NCBI GenBank assembly: GCA_020631735.1
Contig: CM036215.1
Coordinates: 12,798,346-12,862,345 of the forward strand
From: Saccharum officinarum
Lineage: Eukaryota; Streptophyta; Magnoliopsida; Poales; Poaceae
DNA length: 64,000 bases
Direction of reading: 5' to 3'
Position 1 is the first letter of the stretch. Each line of letters starts with the position of its first letter. A program made the position numbers and the translations under genes. The notes below the pieces were generated by a model. The model was not told the origin of the DNA, made no database searches, and saw nothing but the letters and a program-made list of their open reading frames with translations. Shown piece by piece: positions 34,736 to 45,515 of the stretch.

Positions 34736-35875
34736 AGGTACCCAAACTTGTTTGGGTCCTCCAAGGTTAGAGACTAAGCTCTTTGGTACCCAAATGGCTT
34801 TCTTCTTTGAGCCCATCCATGGTGTACCAATAAACTTAGCATGAACACCATTTGTACCCTTGGTAAGCATATAGAAAGAATTAAACTTGATTGAGGATAC
34901 ATTTGCATTGGATTTCTTGTTCATGCAATGTTGCTCTATGTGACCAACTTGCTTGCAACTTTTGCAATAGCTACCATTGTTCTTCACAAAACGAGTCTTG
35001 TGAGGAGCAAAAGCGGCCTTGCCTTTCTTGGGGTTATAGCCCAATCCCTCTTTGTAGAGAGAAGCTCTTTGGCTACCCAAGCACATAAGCAAGCGGTCCT
35101 CACCACCATAAGCCTTAGCTAATGTGTGATTGAGCTCTTTTACCTCCTTCTTGAGATTTTCATTCTCAACTATAAGTGTGGAGTCACAAGTGAAACCATC
35201 ACTACTAGATGAGGATGATGTAGATGAGCTACATGAAGGGTTAGTAGGAGCAACAATAATAGGCTTATGAAAAGTTTCATCAATTATATCACATGATATG
35301 CCTATGTTACAAGTTTTAGCTTTCTCAACATTAGTTGGCATGTTTTCACATTTTTCAACTAGAGAGGAATGAGCTTCTTCAAGCTTAGTGTGAGACTTTT
35401 GAAGCTTCTTATGGTCTACCTTTAGACTCTCATAAGATGCCCTAAGCTCATCAAGTTCTTGCATAAGGTTTTTCTTTTCCTTAAGCAAGCCCTTGCACTC
35501 CTTTCTAGATTCTTTAAAATGTTGAGTGCAATCTTCTAGCATAGTGATTAGTTCATCTTTAGTGAATTCTTCTTCATCACTATCACTATCACTAGCATTA
35601 TCATGATCACTCTCATCGTCGGATGATACCTTAGCGGCCTTAGCCATGAAGCACGATGGAGTGTCGAAGAGGGAGACCTTCTCTTGGATGGCAATGCTAG
35701 CATGTCCCTTCTTCTTGCTCTTGTAGTCATCCTCATCATCACTTGAGGAATCATCACTATCCCATGTAGCAACATGAGAATCATTCTTCTTCTTTAAGAG
35801 CTCTTTTTCTTTTCTTGCTTCTTCTTCTCTTCTTGATAGCATCTTCATCATCACTATCATAAGGACACTTTGCAA
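34724..35875 (-). CDS. Sirevirus B gag, C-terminal part
   Basis: Continues gag after a frame break in the A-rich Lys/Arg tract near 35790-35870. It contains VATWDSDDSSSDDEDD, a predicted coiled coil (CKGLLKEKKNLMQELDELR through KKLQKSHTKLEEAHSS), a Ser-rich linker, a second leucine/glutamate-rich segment (VENENLKKEVKELNHTLAK), and a second CCHC knuckle CKSCKQVGHIEQHC. It ends GPKQVWVPKKN. Large two-part gag proteins with coiled coils fit the Sirevirus lineage. The nominal ATG is only the first in this frame; real translation should come from the upstream gag start. Confidence 0.88.
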   Translation of the reverse strand: MQSVLMIVMMKMLSRREEEARKEKELLKKKNDSHVATWDSDDSSSDDEDDYKSKKKGHASIAIQEKVSLFDTPSCFMAKAAKVSSDDESDHDNASDSDSDEEEFTKDELITMLEDCTQHFKESRKECKGLLKEKKNLMQELDELRASYESLKVDHKKLQKSHTKLEEAHSSLVEKCENMPTNVEKAKTCNIGISCDIIDETFHKPIIVAPTNPSCSSSTSSSSSSDGFTCDSTLIVENENLKKEVKELNHTLAKAYGGEDRLLMCLGSQRASLYKEGLGYNPKKGKAAFAPHKTRFVKNNGSYCKSCKQVGHIEQHCMNKKSNANVSSIKFNSFYMLTKGTNGVHAKFIGTPWMGSKKKAIWVPKSLVSNLGGPKQVWVPKKN

Positions 35876-36785
35876 TGAGATGGTCCTTGCTATGGCATCT
35901 AAAGCATCTCATGGTATGCTCATTCTTCTTGGATGAGTTCTTCCTCCTTCTTGCACGATAGCCTTTCTTCTTCATGAATTTGCCAAATTGCTTGACAAAG
36001 AGAGCCATCTTCTCATCAATGTCATCACTATCACAAGAGCTTGAGTCTTCATCACTTGATGATTCAATCTTGGATTTGCTCTTGGATGTGGTGGCTTTGA
36101 ATGCCACACTCTTCTTCTTTTCATCATCTTTCTTCTCATTTTCCTTCTTCTTCTTGACCAACTCATCCTTCTCATCATCTTCTCTATATGAATCATCGGT
36201 CATCACTTCTTGAAATATTTGTTGAGGAGTTGAATCCTTCAATGTAGTCCTCACTAGCACGGTGATCAATGTATCAAATCTCTTGGGTAGACTTCTCAAG
36301 AACTTCATAGAGAATTGATTGTCCTTGACCTCCTCACCAAGTGCCTTGAGCTCATTGACAATGACTTGCAACCTATGAAACATCTCCGGTACACTCTCAT
36401 CATCTTGCATCTTGAAGCTTGAAAATTTTTCTTGCAAGATATATGCTTTAGCGGTCTTTGTGCCTTCGGTGCCCTCAAATGTTTCTTCTAGCTTGGCCCA
36501 AGCATCATGAGCAATCTCTATGTTCTTTACTTGCTCAAATGTCTTGTCATCTAGTGCCTCATGAAGAGCACTAATGGCAATGTCATTGCATTGGAGCTTC
36601 TTCTCCTCCACCGGTGTAGGTGCTTCCGGATTAGCAACCTCAAATTTTGTTTCGGTGACCTTCCACACTTCTCTATTGATTGACTTTAGGTGTGCGGTCA
36701 TCTTAACCTTCCAATATGCATAATTTGTGCCATCAAAGTGAGGTGCCTTCTTGGTGTTGTTGATGTGCAAGCTTAATTGAGCCAT
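35781..36785 (-). CDS. Sirevirus B gag, N-terminal part
   Basis: Starts MAQLSLHINNTKKAPHFDG about 60 bases after the LTR. The UBN2-type domain includes YAYWKVKMTAHLKS, AISALHEALDDKTFEQVK, AKLEETFEGTEGTK and ESVPEMFHRLQVIVNEL. A Lys/Glu-rich and Ser/Asp-rich stretch and a CCHC knuckle CFRCHSKDHLIAKC (about 300) follow. It breaks after SKKRKRALKEEE in a purine-rich tract where the C-terminal frame takes over. It is clearly related to the Sirevirus A gag (shared VPEMF-RLQVIVN-LK and FEGT/YEGT segments). Confidence 0.92.
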   Translation of the reverse strand: MAQLSLHINNTKKAPHFDGTNYAYWKVKMTAHLKSINREVWKVTETKFEVANPEAPTPVEEKKLQCNDIAISALHEALDDKTFEQVKNIEIAHDAWAKLEETFEGTEGTKTAKAYILQEKFSSFKMQDDESVPEMFHRLQVIVNELKALGEEVKDNQFSMKFLRSLPKRFDTLITVLVRTTLKDSTPQQIFQEVMTDDSYREDDEKDELVKKKKENEKKDDEKKKSVAFKATTSKSKSKIESSSDEDSSSCDSDDIDEKMALFVKQFGKFMKKKGYRARRRKNSSKKNEHTMRCFRCHSKDHLIAKCPYDSDDEDAIKKRRRSKKRKRALKEEE

Positions 36786-36828
36786 TTCTTTTTCACCGTA
36801 GGTTGTTAAGCCTCAAATAAACGGTGCC

Positions 36829-36845
36829 TCGGCTCCGATACCACT
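36829..36845 (-). other. Sirevirus B primer-binding site
   Basis: The minus strand reads AGTGGTATCGGAGCCGA immediately inside the 5' LTR end (...CCTTACA). It resembles the plant initiator tRNA-Met 3' end complement (TGGTATCAGAGC) with one change. Sirevirus A (27327) and C (47879-47893) carry the same variant core. Confidence 0.85.
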
Positions 36846-38831
36846 TGTAAGGTCCAAATAGGCTAGAGGGGGGTGAATAGCCTAATTAAAACTTCTACAA
36901 GAATTACTTAACCACGAGTTAGTACGAAAGGTGGCGAAGCAAAAGCACTAGCTCTAACTAATTAAGCAAGCCACCTACACAAGTCTAGTACAAGGCTATT
37001 CACTAAACACAACAACAACTACAAGCTAGAAACAAGAAGTAATACGAGAGAAGAGCTTTGATTGATTATACCGCCGTGTAGAGATGAGATGTACCAATCA
37101 ATCAATCACACAAGAGAAATCCTCGGAAGAGAATGACACAAGAATTTATCCCGAGGTTCACTTGCTTCCCGGCAAGCTACTCCCCGTTGTGGCGATACAC
37201 CCACTTGTCGGTTCGCGAGCTAATCGACTATCAAGAGTCGAGCCCTCGGCGGGCGCCGCACAACCGCACACAAGATGGGATCCTCCAAGCCACGAGCTCC
37301 ACTAGAGTATCCAATTCACGAACTCCCGCGGGGAAGGATCAAGAACCCCTTACAACACTTGGTGAAGGCTCCAACAATCTCCAATTGCGAGCTCAATCAC
37401 CTCCGCTGCTCCAAGCCGTCTACCGTGTCGGGAAACACGGAAGAGTAACAAGAAATCCGCAGCAACTCGAAGATCAAGTGCCTCTAGAATGCAACTCTCA
37501 AGCAATGCACTTGAATCTCACTCAATCTCACTCAAGATGTGCAACTAATCAAAGAGATGAGTGGAGGGGTTGTTCTCTAGCTCAAAGTATGTCTCTATAT
37601 CTCAAAATGTGCAAGAGTTACCCTCAAACCCCGGCCAACGTCTATTTATAACGAAGGGGTACGCAGCTAGCCGTTACAGACGACGCAGCGAAAAACGCGC
37701 TGACCGGACGCTCCGGTCAGGGTGACCGGACGCGTCCGGTCACTACACGACAAACGTGAACAGTGCGTCAGAACTAGCCGTTGCCCTGACCGGACGCGCT
37801 GAACTGACCGGACGCGACAGTGCCCGCGTCCGGTCGCGTTCCAGTATGCTCCCGTTGAGACCGACGCGTCCGATCGCACGTGACCGACGCGCCGCGCGTC
37901 CGATCGTCACTCTGCTTCGCTCTGCCCTCTGGACGCCTGACCGGACGCTCCGGCTACGTGAAGGACCGGACGCGCCGGTCGCGCGCTCTGATTCGCTCAG
38001 GAGAACTGACCGGACGCGCTGTTGAACTGACCGGACCACAGTGTCAGCGTCCGGTTAGAGTCCAGTAAGCTCCCTGATGACCGGACGCGTCCGGTCGTCA
38101 GTGACCGGACGCGCTGCGCGTCGATCATGGAACTAAAAACCGCGCAGACGCTGAACACTGACCGGACGCGTCCGGTCATACCGTGACCGCGTCCGGTGCA
38201 GCGTCCGGTCACCACAGTGACCTCCGTTCGCCTCCGTTTCTTTTCTGACTTCCGGCGCAAGAGAAAATAGGCATTTCACTTCTCCAAAAAGCGCCGAATC
38301 CCGCCTCGCAAGCTCGGCGGGAGGGAGAGAGGAACCCAAACCCCTCTCTACCGCTTGAACTCCACCGCCTTCGCAAATGTGCTAACACCACCAAGTGTAC
38401 ACCACCATGTGCATGTGTGTTAGCATTTCACAATCATTTTCTAAGGCGTTATGTTAGCTCTTTACTAGATCCTAATGCATATGCTCAAGACATTGATCTA
38501 GTGGCACTTGATTTCCGAGCTAACCGTGATTGCCCCTCTTGATAGTCGGCTATGTATCCTAAATCCGGTCAATCACTTCTCTACTCATCTTAGACCGGCA
38601 AAAGGAAAACCCTATGGTTATACCTTTGCCTTGCGCTCTTAGTTCCTTCTCTTCCACTTGATCATCATGTACACCATATTATGTGCATCACCACCACTTG
38701 TGATCTTGTGGCCATCACTCCATGCCACATGCTCCTTCATCACGTGTGTTGCTTTGCCTAACTCAAAACACTTAACACATGGCATTAGCAACTTGGTGTC
38801 ATTAATTACCAAAACCAAACTTGGGCTTTCA
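36846..38831 (-). repeat. Sirevirus B 5' LTR (1,986 bp)
   Basis: Plus-strand ends TGTAAGGTCC and GGGCTTTCA. The repeat block at 37695-38215 consists of GACCGGACGCG and CGCGTCCGGTC words, several of them forming perfect palindromes such as GACCGGACGCGTCCGGTC. The TATA box is at 37643-37650 on the minus strand. It differs from the 3' copy by indels that mostly fall inside the repeat block. Confidence 0.94.
37643..37650 (-). promoter_or_regulatory. TATA box of Sirevirus B 5' LTR
   Basis: TATAAATA on the minus strand (TATTTATA on plus), about 45 bases downstream of the CCGGACGCG repeat block. Transcription would run toward lower coordinates through gag. Confidence 0.65.
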
Positions 38832-38836
38832 ACAAC

Positions 38837-39888
38837 TCCGAAGTGATGATGATGAAAGCTCTTAGTGATGATGAGAGGACCACTCGGAGACCTTGCAACA
38901 TTGACCTCTCCAACAAGCTATCCATCTTCGACACTACATCAACATGCCTTATGGCCAGCCTACAAGGTAAAATATGATGATTAAGTGATGAGATTCTTGT
39001 ACTAGAGATGATTGTAGGAGTGATGATGAGGAGGGATAGGACTACTCCAGGTGATCTATTGGGCATAATAGATCAAATGAGCAAGGGCTACAAGAGGACA
39101 ACCAAGAAATACAAAATCTTGGAACAAGAGCTCATTGCAGAGCAATGAAATGATGCCTTGATGGAGGAGCTTGTTGCTCTCAAAGAGTAAGGAGTGCAAA
39201 GGAATTGAACAAGAGCTCAAAGCTCTTAGAAATCCTTTGATGAGCTAGAGGCTTTCGTGAGTGTCTAAAGGAAGACCATGAGGATCTTGAAATTTGCTCA
39301 CACTAGGCTAAAGAAAGCCTACTCCACCTACTTGAGCTCATCAAGGAAAGGACCTCAAGTTGGAGAAGCTCATGAAGGAAGCTAAGGAGGAGCAAGTGAT
39401 TGTCACTTGTGATATTGGACTAACATGTGATATTATTGATGATTCTTTATTTTGTTAGTCCTACTAAGCTTCATGTAGCTCATCATCATCCACCACAACC
39501 ACTCTACCTCTACTACTAGTGATTCATCACTTGTGGTTGAGAAATGAGACTCTCAAGAGAGAGGTGGATGATCTCACCCGCGCACTAGCATGCCTATGGT
39601 GGGGATGCCCGCTTTGCTAAAAATTGCTTGGGTAGCCAAAGGTTCTCTTCTTAACAAAGAGGGTTTGGCTATACTCCAGAGAAGGGCAAGACGGCCTTTT
39701 GCTACTCTAAAGCTCGCTTTGTGAAGGGCAATGGTCGTTATTGCAATAGATGCAAGCAAGTTGGCATCTAGAGATTAATGCAATAAAATGAACAAGAACA
39801 AGAAAAATGCTAATGTACTTACATTCCTTTTGATTCTTGTTATATGCTTACCAAGGGTGAGAAGGTGTGCATGCTAAGTTTGTTTGTA
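38837..39888 (+). pseudogene. Sirevirus A gag, C-terminal part (decayed, runs into the gap)
   Basis: After removal of Sirevirus B and one ACAAC copy, WDSDN continues into an NSEVMMMKALSDDE-like stretch, then LSNKLSIFDTTSTCLMAKP, which aligns with the FDTPSCFMAKA of Sirevirus B. Further on are Lys/Glu-rich segments (about 39070-39400), a Ser/Thr run, and a broken second knuckle (YCNRCKQVG near 39740). Frameshifts and stops are common, unlike the well-kept 27381-28400 part. The pol and 3' LTR of this element are lost in or beyond the gap. Confidence 0.75.
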
Positions 39889-39988
39889 NNNNNNNNNNNN
39901 NNNNNNNNNNNNNNNNNNNNNNNNNNNNNNNNNNNNNNNNNNNNNNNNNNNNNNNNNNNNNNNNNNNNNNNNNNNNNNNNNNNNNNNN
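39889..39988. other. Assembly gap, 100 N
   Basis: Exactly 100 N. The left side is Sirevirus A gag on the plus strand; the right side is an unrelated minus-strand segment. Sirevirus A is not resumed on the right. Confidence 0.98.
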
Positions 39989-41880
39989 ATCCCTCACAGG
40001 CAAAAACCACCGACTGACCTCCACGAACCTCAACCCCTGCACCTGACGTGCTGTAGCACCCCTCAAGTCAAAATGCTCGACGGGGGTGAACCTCTAGCTC
40101 TAGGAGGAGGGGACGTGCTCCACGACGCTGGCCCTCTGACCTAGGAGTCACCTGAGTACGTGCGCGTGTGGAGCGGCGACGTGGTGGAGACTGAGCTGGC
40201 TGCTCCTCTGTGTCCTCTGTAGCCTCTGGAGCCTCTGTGGCCTCTGGAGCCTCTGTGGGCCTCTGGAGGTGGATCAACTGACATACCTCTGTAGGTCCAG
40301 TATCCTCAGTACCTCAGTGGCCTCTGTGCCGAGCTGTCGACCTTCTAGATGAAAGCGACGCTCACCTATACGTATGCCACTGCTCCTGCCACCTCTCTCT
40401 GCCTGCTCTGCTGCATCTGCCATGGCCTGAGCAATCTCTGCCTCTGTAAGTGTCTTCTTCTTCTTTCTGGCCAAGATCTTGATACGCTTTCCACGTGCAA
40501 TCTCAGACGACGAGGAGGACTGTCGTCCCCGTCACCAGGAGCACCACCGGTGTTCTTGCAACGCACCATGCTGACAAACTGACCGAAAACCTCTGAAAGA
40601 TGGTGAACTGTCACTCGAGAGGCTTGGCCTCAGTCCGTATCCGCAGGCTTGGCCTCGGATTCAGCAAACTGATCTCACCCTGACACACGGACAGACTCGC
40701 TGCAGCGACGGAATAGAGAGATCTACTATAGCACATATATAACTAAAAGGTACGACACCCTAGAGATAGCAAGCATATGAGATACGATGTGAATCGAAAA
40801 GGCGAAGCTACTCGGATCGACGAGACGGCGGTGACAAGATGAGGTGACCTAGATCGCGAGATTCCCCGAAAAATCGCCGCGAGCTCTGATTTGCCGAACA
40901 TGAATGCAATTAGGATTAAAAGAAAGAATTACGGCAAACCCTAGCGAGGAGGTCAAGGTGACGCGAAACAACCTTGCGAAGAAGACGACGCAAGACCCTC
41001 AGACGACGAACGATCGAATCGGCGTTACGCGAACCCTAGGGTTAGGGTTAGGGCAACTCGACGAAGACGGATCGGAGGCAAGCGTGAGGTCGTCCACTGT
41101 CGAAGGAGCTACTGGCAAGCAGGAGCGCGGCTCACCGGCGGCAGTGGCGCGTGCGGGCGGCTTGTGGCGCGGTGGCTAGCGGGCGTCGGTGGCGCGTGCG
41201 GGCGGCTGGCGTGGGCAGGCACGGGCAGGGCTGGCGCGCGCGCGAGCGAGGCCGGCGGTGGGGCAGGAGAATCGGGCTTGCCGAAGAGCGAGGAGACGGC
41301 GATGGCGCGGCGGCTCCGGCGGATTTGCGAGATTTGCAGGCGGCGGGGGAAGAGTCTCGGTAGAGGAAGAAACCGGCGAGGACGAACCGGTATATGAAGG
41401 GTCAGATCCGCTCGACGCGTGATGACCGGACGCGGTGGTCGTTATGACCGGACGCGGTGGTGCAGGCGTCCGGTCACACTCCAGTAAGCTCCTGGAGTGA
41501 CCGGACGCGTCCGGTGAGGACTGACCGGACGCGGTCAGAGTCCGGTCGAGGGGAGCTCGGGAAATCATCGCGAATGACCGGACACGGTGGTGGTAACCGG
41601 GACCGGACACGGTGGTCAACAGAGGCGCGTCCGGTGCAGCGTCTGATCAGTAGATCTGGAGATGGTCTTCTGGATGACCGGACGCGCTGGTGGACGCCGG
41701 GACCGGACGTGGTGGTGAAGCATCACGGCGTCCGGTGCAGCGTCCGGTCCAGCGTCCGGTCACTGTTCTTCGCCCTTCTTCGTTCCGAACTACGACGCGA
41801 CTTCTCCCAATCAGGTTCCAATTCAAGAAGACACAAATAAACACCAATTAGAACACGATATGAGTGACCTCACTCAAACC
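39989..41880 (-). mobile_element. Probable retroelement 5' region: GC-rich leader and repeat-bearing promoter
   Basis: Read on the minus strand: a possible TG start near 41880, a block of CACCGCGTCCGGTC/GACCGGACGCGG words (about 41410-41770), a TATA-like CATATA near 41393, a long GC-rich leader with the telomere-like CCCTAACCCTAACCCTAGGG (about 41034-41053), then an ATG at about 40569 opening the ORF below. The repeat block ties it to the Sirevirus LTRs, but I see no primer-binding site, no matching second LTR and no pol. A host gene promoter with a retroelement insertion is a possible alternative. Confidence 0.45.
40068..40569 (-). pseudogene. Unidentified ORF (gag-like N-terminus?), frameshifted
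   Basis: Starts MVRCKNTGGAPGDGDDSPPRR. After a frameshift it goes through IARGKRIKILARKKKKTLTE, AQAMADAAEQAERGG, then SSGIRIGERRFHLEGRQLG and TEVLRILDLQRYVS. After another shift it enters repeated EAPEATE units and an RRRSTRART stretch. The composition (basic N-terminus, Ala/Glu helix, low-complexity tail) resembles plant retroelement accessory or gag N-termini, but I cannot name a family. The gap cuts off whatever follows. Confidence 0.35.
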
Positions 41881-42303
41881 CTCAAAAAATTTTTTTTAAA
41901 TAGATTGCCTTAGGCTAGTATTATTTTTAAGAAAATAGGCAATAAACACCCAAGGAGCAGCGTATGGCCATGCAATAGAGTTTTTGAACCTATAGGAGCG
42001 TCAAAATGCTCTCTCTATCCATGGACGAACACAGAGGTTGCTCAAAGCTTAACCGAAAAGAAACGACAAGAACAACAACCATGCATATGCAATGCAATAC
42101 AAGAAGGTAAAACTAGAATGCTTGTCAAGTTTGATCCACGGTTAGGCTTCTTCACTCCTCCAAAGAAGGGTTATCGTAACCGTGTTAGCCAAGCCCTTAA
42201 AAACATTGCGATAAAATAAACATGGCATATTATACAATGCAATGCAAGGGACAACACCGCTCATTTTTAAAGTTACTAGAATCAAGCACATTGAGTTCAC
42301 TTC

Positions 42304-43935
42304 TTAACCTACAAATGTTGCCTCATCCAAAGGTTTAGTGAAGATATCCGCTAATTGATTTTCACTTCTTACACCTTCTAGTGATATGTCATTTTTAGCA
42401 ACGTGATCTCTTAGAAAGTGATGGCGGATATCAATGTGCTTGGTGCGAGAGTGTTGTACCGGATTGTTAGCAATTTTAACGGCACTTTCATTATCACATA
42501 AAAGTGGCACCTTTTCAAGAACAATTCCATAGTCTAGGAGGGTTTGTTTCATATATAATATTTGTGCACAACAAGCCCCCGCGGCAATGTATTCCGCCTC
42601 GGCGGTGGACAAAGCCACACTATTTTGCTTTTTAGATGACCAAGATACTAAAGATCTTCCAAGCAAATGGCACCCTCCGGATGTGCTTTTTCTATCAATT
42701 TTGCAACCGGCATAGTCCGAATCGGAATAGCCAACTAGTTGGAATCTAGCTCCTTTGGGATACCAAAGACCAATGCTTGGGGTGAGCTTAAGATATCTTA
42801 GGATTCTTTTTACGGCACTTAGGTGAGGTTCTTTAGGGCACGCTTGAAAGCGGGCACACATGCACACACTAAACATGATATCGGGCCTAGATGCGGTAAG
42901 GTACAACAAGCTACCAATCATAGAACGGTAGAGAGTTTGATCAACCGGTTTACCTCCCTCATCTAGGTCGAGATGTCCATTTGATGGCATTGGGGTCTTG
43001 ATTGGTTTGCATTCTTCCATCTTGAATCTTTTGAGAAGATCCTTGGTATACTTTTCTTGAGAGATGAAAATCCCTTCTCTCATTTGCTTTACTTGAAATC
43101 CAAGGAAGAATGTGAGCTCACCAATCATTGACATCTCGAACTCCTTCGACATCAATTCACCAAATTCCTTGCAATAATCTTCATTTGTTGATCCGAAGAT
43201 GATATCATCAACATATACTTGACAAATAAAGATCTCCCCATTAAACTTCTTGGTGAAGAGTGTGGTGTCGACCTTCCCAATGGTGAAGCCCTTCTCAATG
43301 AGGAAGTCTCGGAGGCGCTCATACCACGCTCTAGGGGCTTGCTTGAGCCCATATAACGCTTTGGACAACCTATAAACATGATTAGGATATCTAGGGTCTT
43401 CAAACCCGGGAGGTTGATTAACATAGACTAGTTCATTTATAAAGCCATTTAAGAATGCACTTTTCACATCCATTTGATATAGTTTCATATCATGATGTGA
43501 TGCATATGCAAGGAGGATACGAATGGCTTCAAGTCTTGCAACGGGTGCAAAAGTCTCTCCAAAATCAAGACCTTCAACTTGAGAGAACCCCTTTGCAACT
43601 AGTCTTGCCTTGTTCCTCACCACTATGCCTTGGTCATCTTGCTTGTTTCGGAACACCCACTTGGTTCCAATGACTCTTGCACCTTTAGGATGCTCTTCAA
43701 GTGTCCATACTTGATTGCGGGTGAAGTTGTTCAATTCTTCATGCATTGCATTCACCCAATCCGGATCTTGAAGAGCTTCTTCTACATTCTTAGGTTCAAC
43801 GCAAGAGACAAAAGAGTGATGTTCAACAAAAGAAGCTAGCTTTTGGGATCGAGTCATTACTCCCTTTGTAGGACTCCCTATGATGAGATCTTGTGGATGT
43901 GCTTGAAGTAGTGGTGAGTTTCTTCTATCAACCAC
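42304..43935 (-). pseudogene. Sirevirus C pol, reverse transcriptase and RNase H
   Basis: A 543-residue frame begins with a connector ([17 protein letters not shown]), then [50 protein letters not shown] (catalytic Asp pair present), [16 protein letters not shown], then RNase [33 protein letters not shown] and [10 protein letters not shown], ending [15 protein letters not shown]. The stop follows closely. Reverse transcriptase itself is uninterrupted, but the frame is severed from integrase by an indel near 43930. Confidence 0.92.
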
Positions 43936-45284
43936 TTGAGGAGGTGGATGGGGGCATCAACATCTTGAGCTTGTGCCTCGGCTTGTTCATGAGAGACATA
44001 AGTGTCTTCATTTTCAACTCTCTCATTCTTGTCATCATCTTGAGGCACACGTGATGAAGATGGTGGATCAACAATTTGTACATCGTCATCATCATCTTTT
44101 GGCTTGATGTCTCCCACCGGCATGTTCTTCATGGCCTCCCTCAAGGGTTCATCACCTACATCATCACAATTCTCAATTGCTCCTTGGGAGCCGTTAGATT
44201 CATCAAATTCCACATCATATGTTTCTTCAACCAAACCGGTGGCATGGTTAAATACTCTATATGCTTTGGACTTTGATGAGTAACCAACAAGAAAACCAAT
44301 ATCACAACGTCTTTGAAACTTCCCTAGGTGTTGACGCTTCTTGTAGATGTAACATTTGCAACCAAACACCCGGAAGAAAGAGACGTCCGACTTCTTCCCA
44401 TTAAGCAACTCATAGGGGGTCTTGCCAAGAAACTTTTGTAGGAAGAGGCGATTTGAAGCATAGCATGCGATGTTGATTGCCTCGGCCCACAACTTCTCCG
44501 GAGTGTTGTACTCATCTAGCATTGTTCTTGCAAGGGTGATCAATGTTCGGTTCTTTCTCTCAACTACACCATTTTGTTGAGGAGTGTAGGTTGAAGAGAC
44601 CTCATGCTTGATTCCAATTTCATCACAATAAGCTTCAATGTTGGTGTTGTCAAACTCTTTTCCATTGTCACTTCTAATCTTCTTTATCTTGACTTCAAAT
44701 TCATTTTGAGCTCTCTTTGCAAACTTCTTGAAGCAATTTGCCACTTCGGATTTGTCATGAAGGAAGAAAGTCCATGTATACCTTGAGTAGTCATCCACTA
44801 TCACAAGACAATAGAGATTACCACCCAAGCTCTTGTATGTTGTAGGCCCAAACAAATCCATGTGTAGAAGTTCTAGCACTCTTGAAGTTGACATGAAAGC
44901 TTTGGTTGGATGAGTGTTTGCAACTTGTTTGCCCGCTTGACATGCACTACAAGGTTTATCCTTTTCAAACTTCACATCCTTCAATCCTCTTACTAGTTCT
45001 TTCTTCAATAGCTTGTTGAGAGTGTTCATTCCAACATGAGCAAGCCTCCTATGCCAAAGCCAACCAAGTGAGGTCTTGGTGAACAAACATGTCATCAAAT
45101 TTGCATCTTCGGAGGTGAAGTCAACAAGATAAAGATTGTTGTATCTAAAGCCTTTGAATATCACTTGCTTGTCATCTATCTTTGAAACTTCCACTTCATT
45201 TGGTGTGAACAAGCATTGGAAGCCAAGGTCACAAAGTTGCCCAACGGATAACAAGTTGAAACTCAATGAAGCAACATAGAGCAC
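43878..45284 (-). pseudogene. Sirevirus C pol, protease remnant and integrase
   Basis: The protease motif [19 protein letters not shown] lies upstream, at about 45410-45470, in another frame; an indel near 45340 joins it to this frame. Here NLLSVGQLCDLGF leads to [22 protein letters not shown], then integrase [17 protein letters not shown] and [11 protein letters not shown] (all three acidic residues visible), then the [11 protein letters not shown] and YDVEFDESNGSQ connector. It ends in the wrong frame near 43880. Sequence is clearly homologous to Sirevirus B pol but well diverged. Confidence 0.9.
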
Positions 45285-45480
45285 ATTTGAGAGTGAGTGA
45301 TCATGTGATATTGCAATCTTGCCTATACCCTTACTTTGCTCTTTGAATTATCCCCAAATGTGATCTTCTCTTGACATATTCCATTTTCTTCAATGGTGGT
45401 GAACATACGAGGATCACCGGTCATATGTTGAGTGCAACCACTATCAATAACCCAATGAGATCCACCGGTCTTGTAGTTCA

Positions 45481-45515
45481 CCTACACACAAGAGATCAAG
45501 CTTTTTGTTTAGGGA
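45481..45515 (-). other. Sirevirus C gag-pol boundary with stops in both frames
   Basis: The gag frame ends WVPKQKA then TGA, and 14 bases on a TAG closes the pol frame right before GTGAACTACAAG. The same words (TTGATCT, then TTGT, then TGTAG/GT) occur at the Sirevirus B boundary, but there the spacing is 13, so the two elements have different frame relations across a conserved site. Confidence 0.55.

Larger units (their letters stand above)
28401..38831 (-). mobile_element. Sirevirus B: complete SIRE/Maximus-lineage Ty1/copia element nested in Sirevirus A
   Basis: LTRs at 28401-30389 (3') and 36846-38831 (5') are nearly 2 kb each and differ by scattered substitutions and small indels, of the order of 1-2% by eye. 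The target duplication ACAAC is perfect (28396-28400 and 38832-38836) and splits the gag codons of Sirevirus A. The minus strand reads 5' LTR, primer site (AGTGGTATCGGAGCC), gag, pol, then about 1.1 kb of non-coding DNA with repeated purine tracts, then the 3' LTR. Multiple purine tracts, a large gag and long LTRs are known Sirevirus features. Gag has one frame break; the gag-pol boundary has stops in both frames. Confidence 0.95.

Noticed and set aside
37695..38215. Regularly spaced palindromes resembling a CRISPR array
   Set aside because: Repeats are degenerate, overlap, lack constant spacers and lie inside a retrotransposon LTR of a plant genome.
41034..41053. Telomere-like repeats as an interstitial telomere
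   Set aside because: Only about three CCCTAA units, inside a leader where telo-box words are common; too short for a telomere relic.
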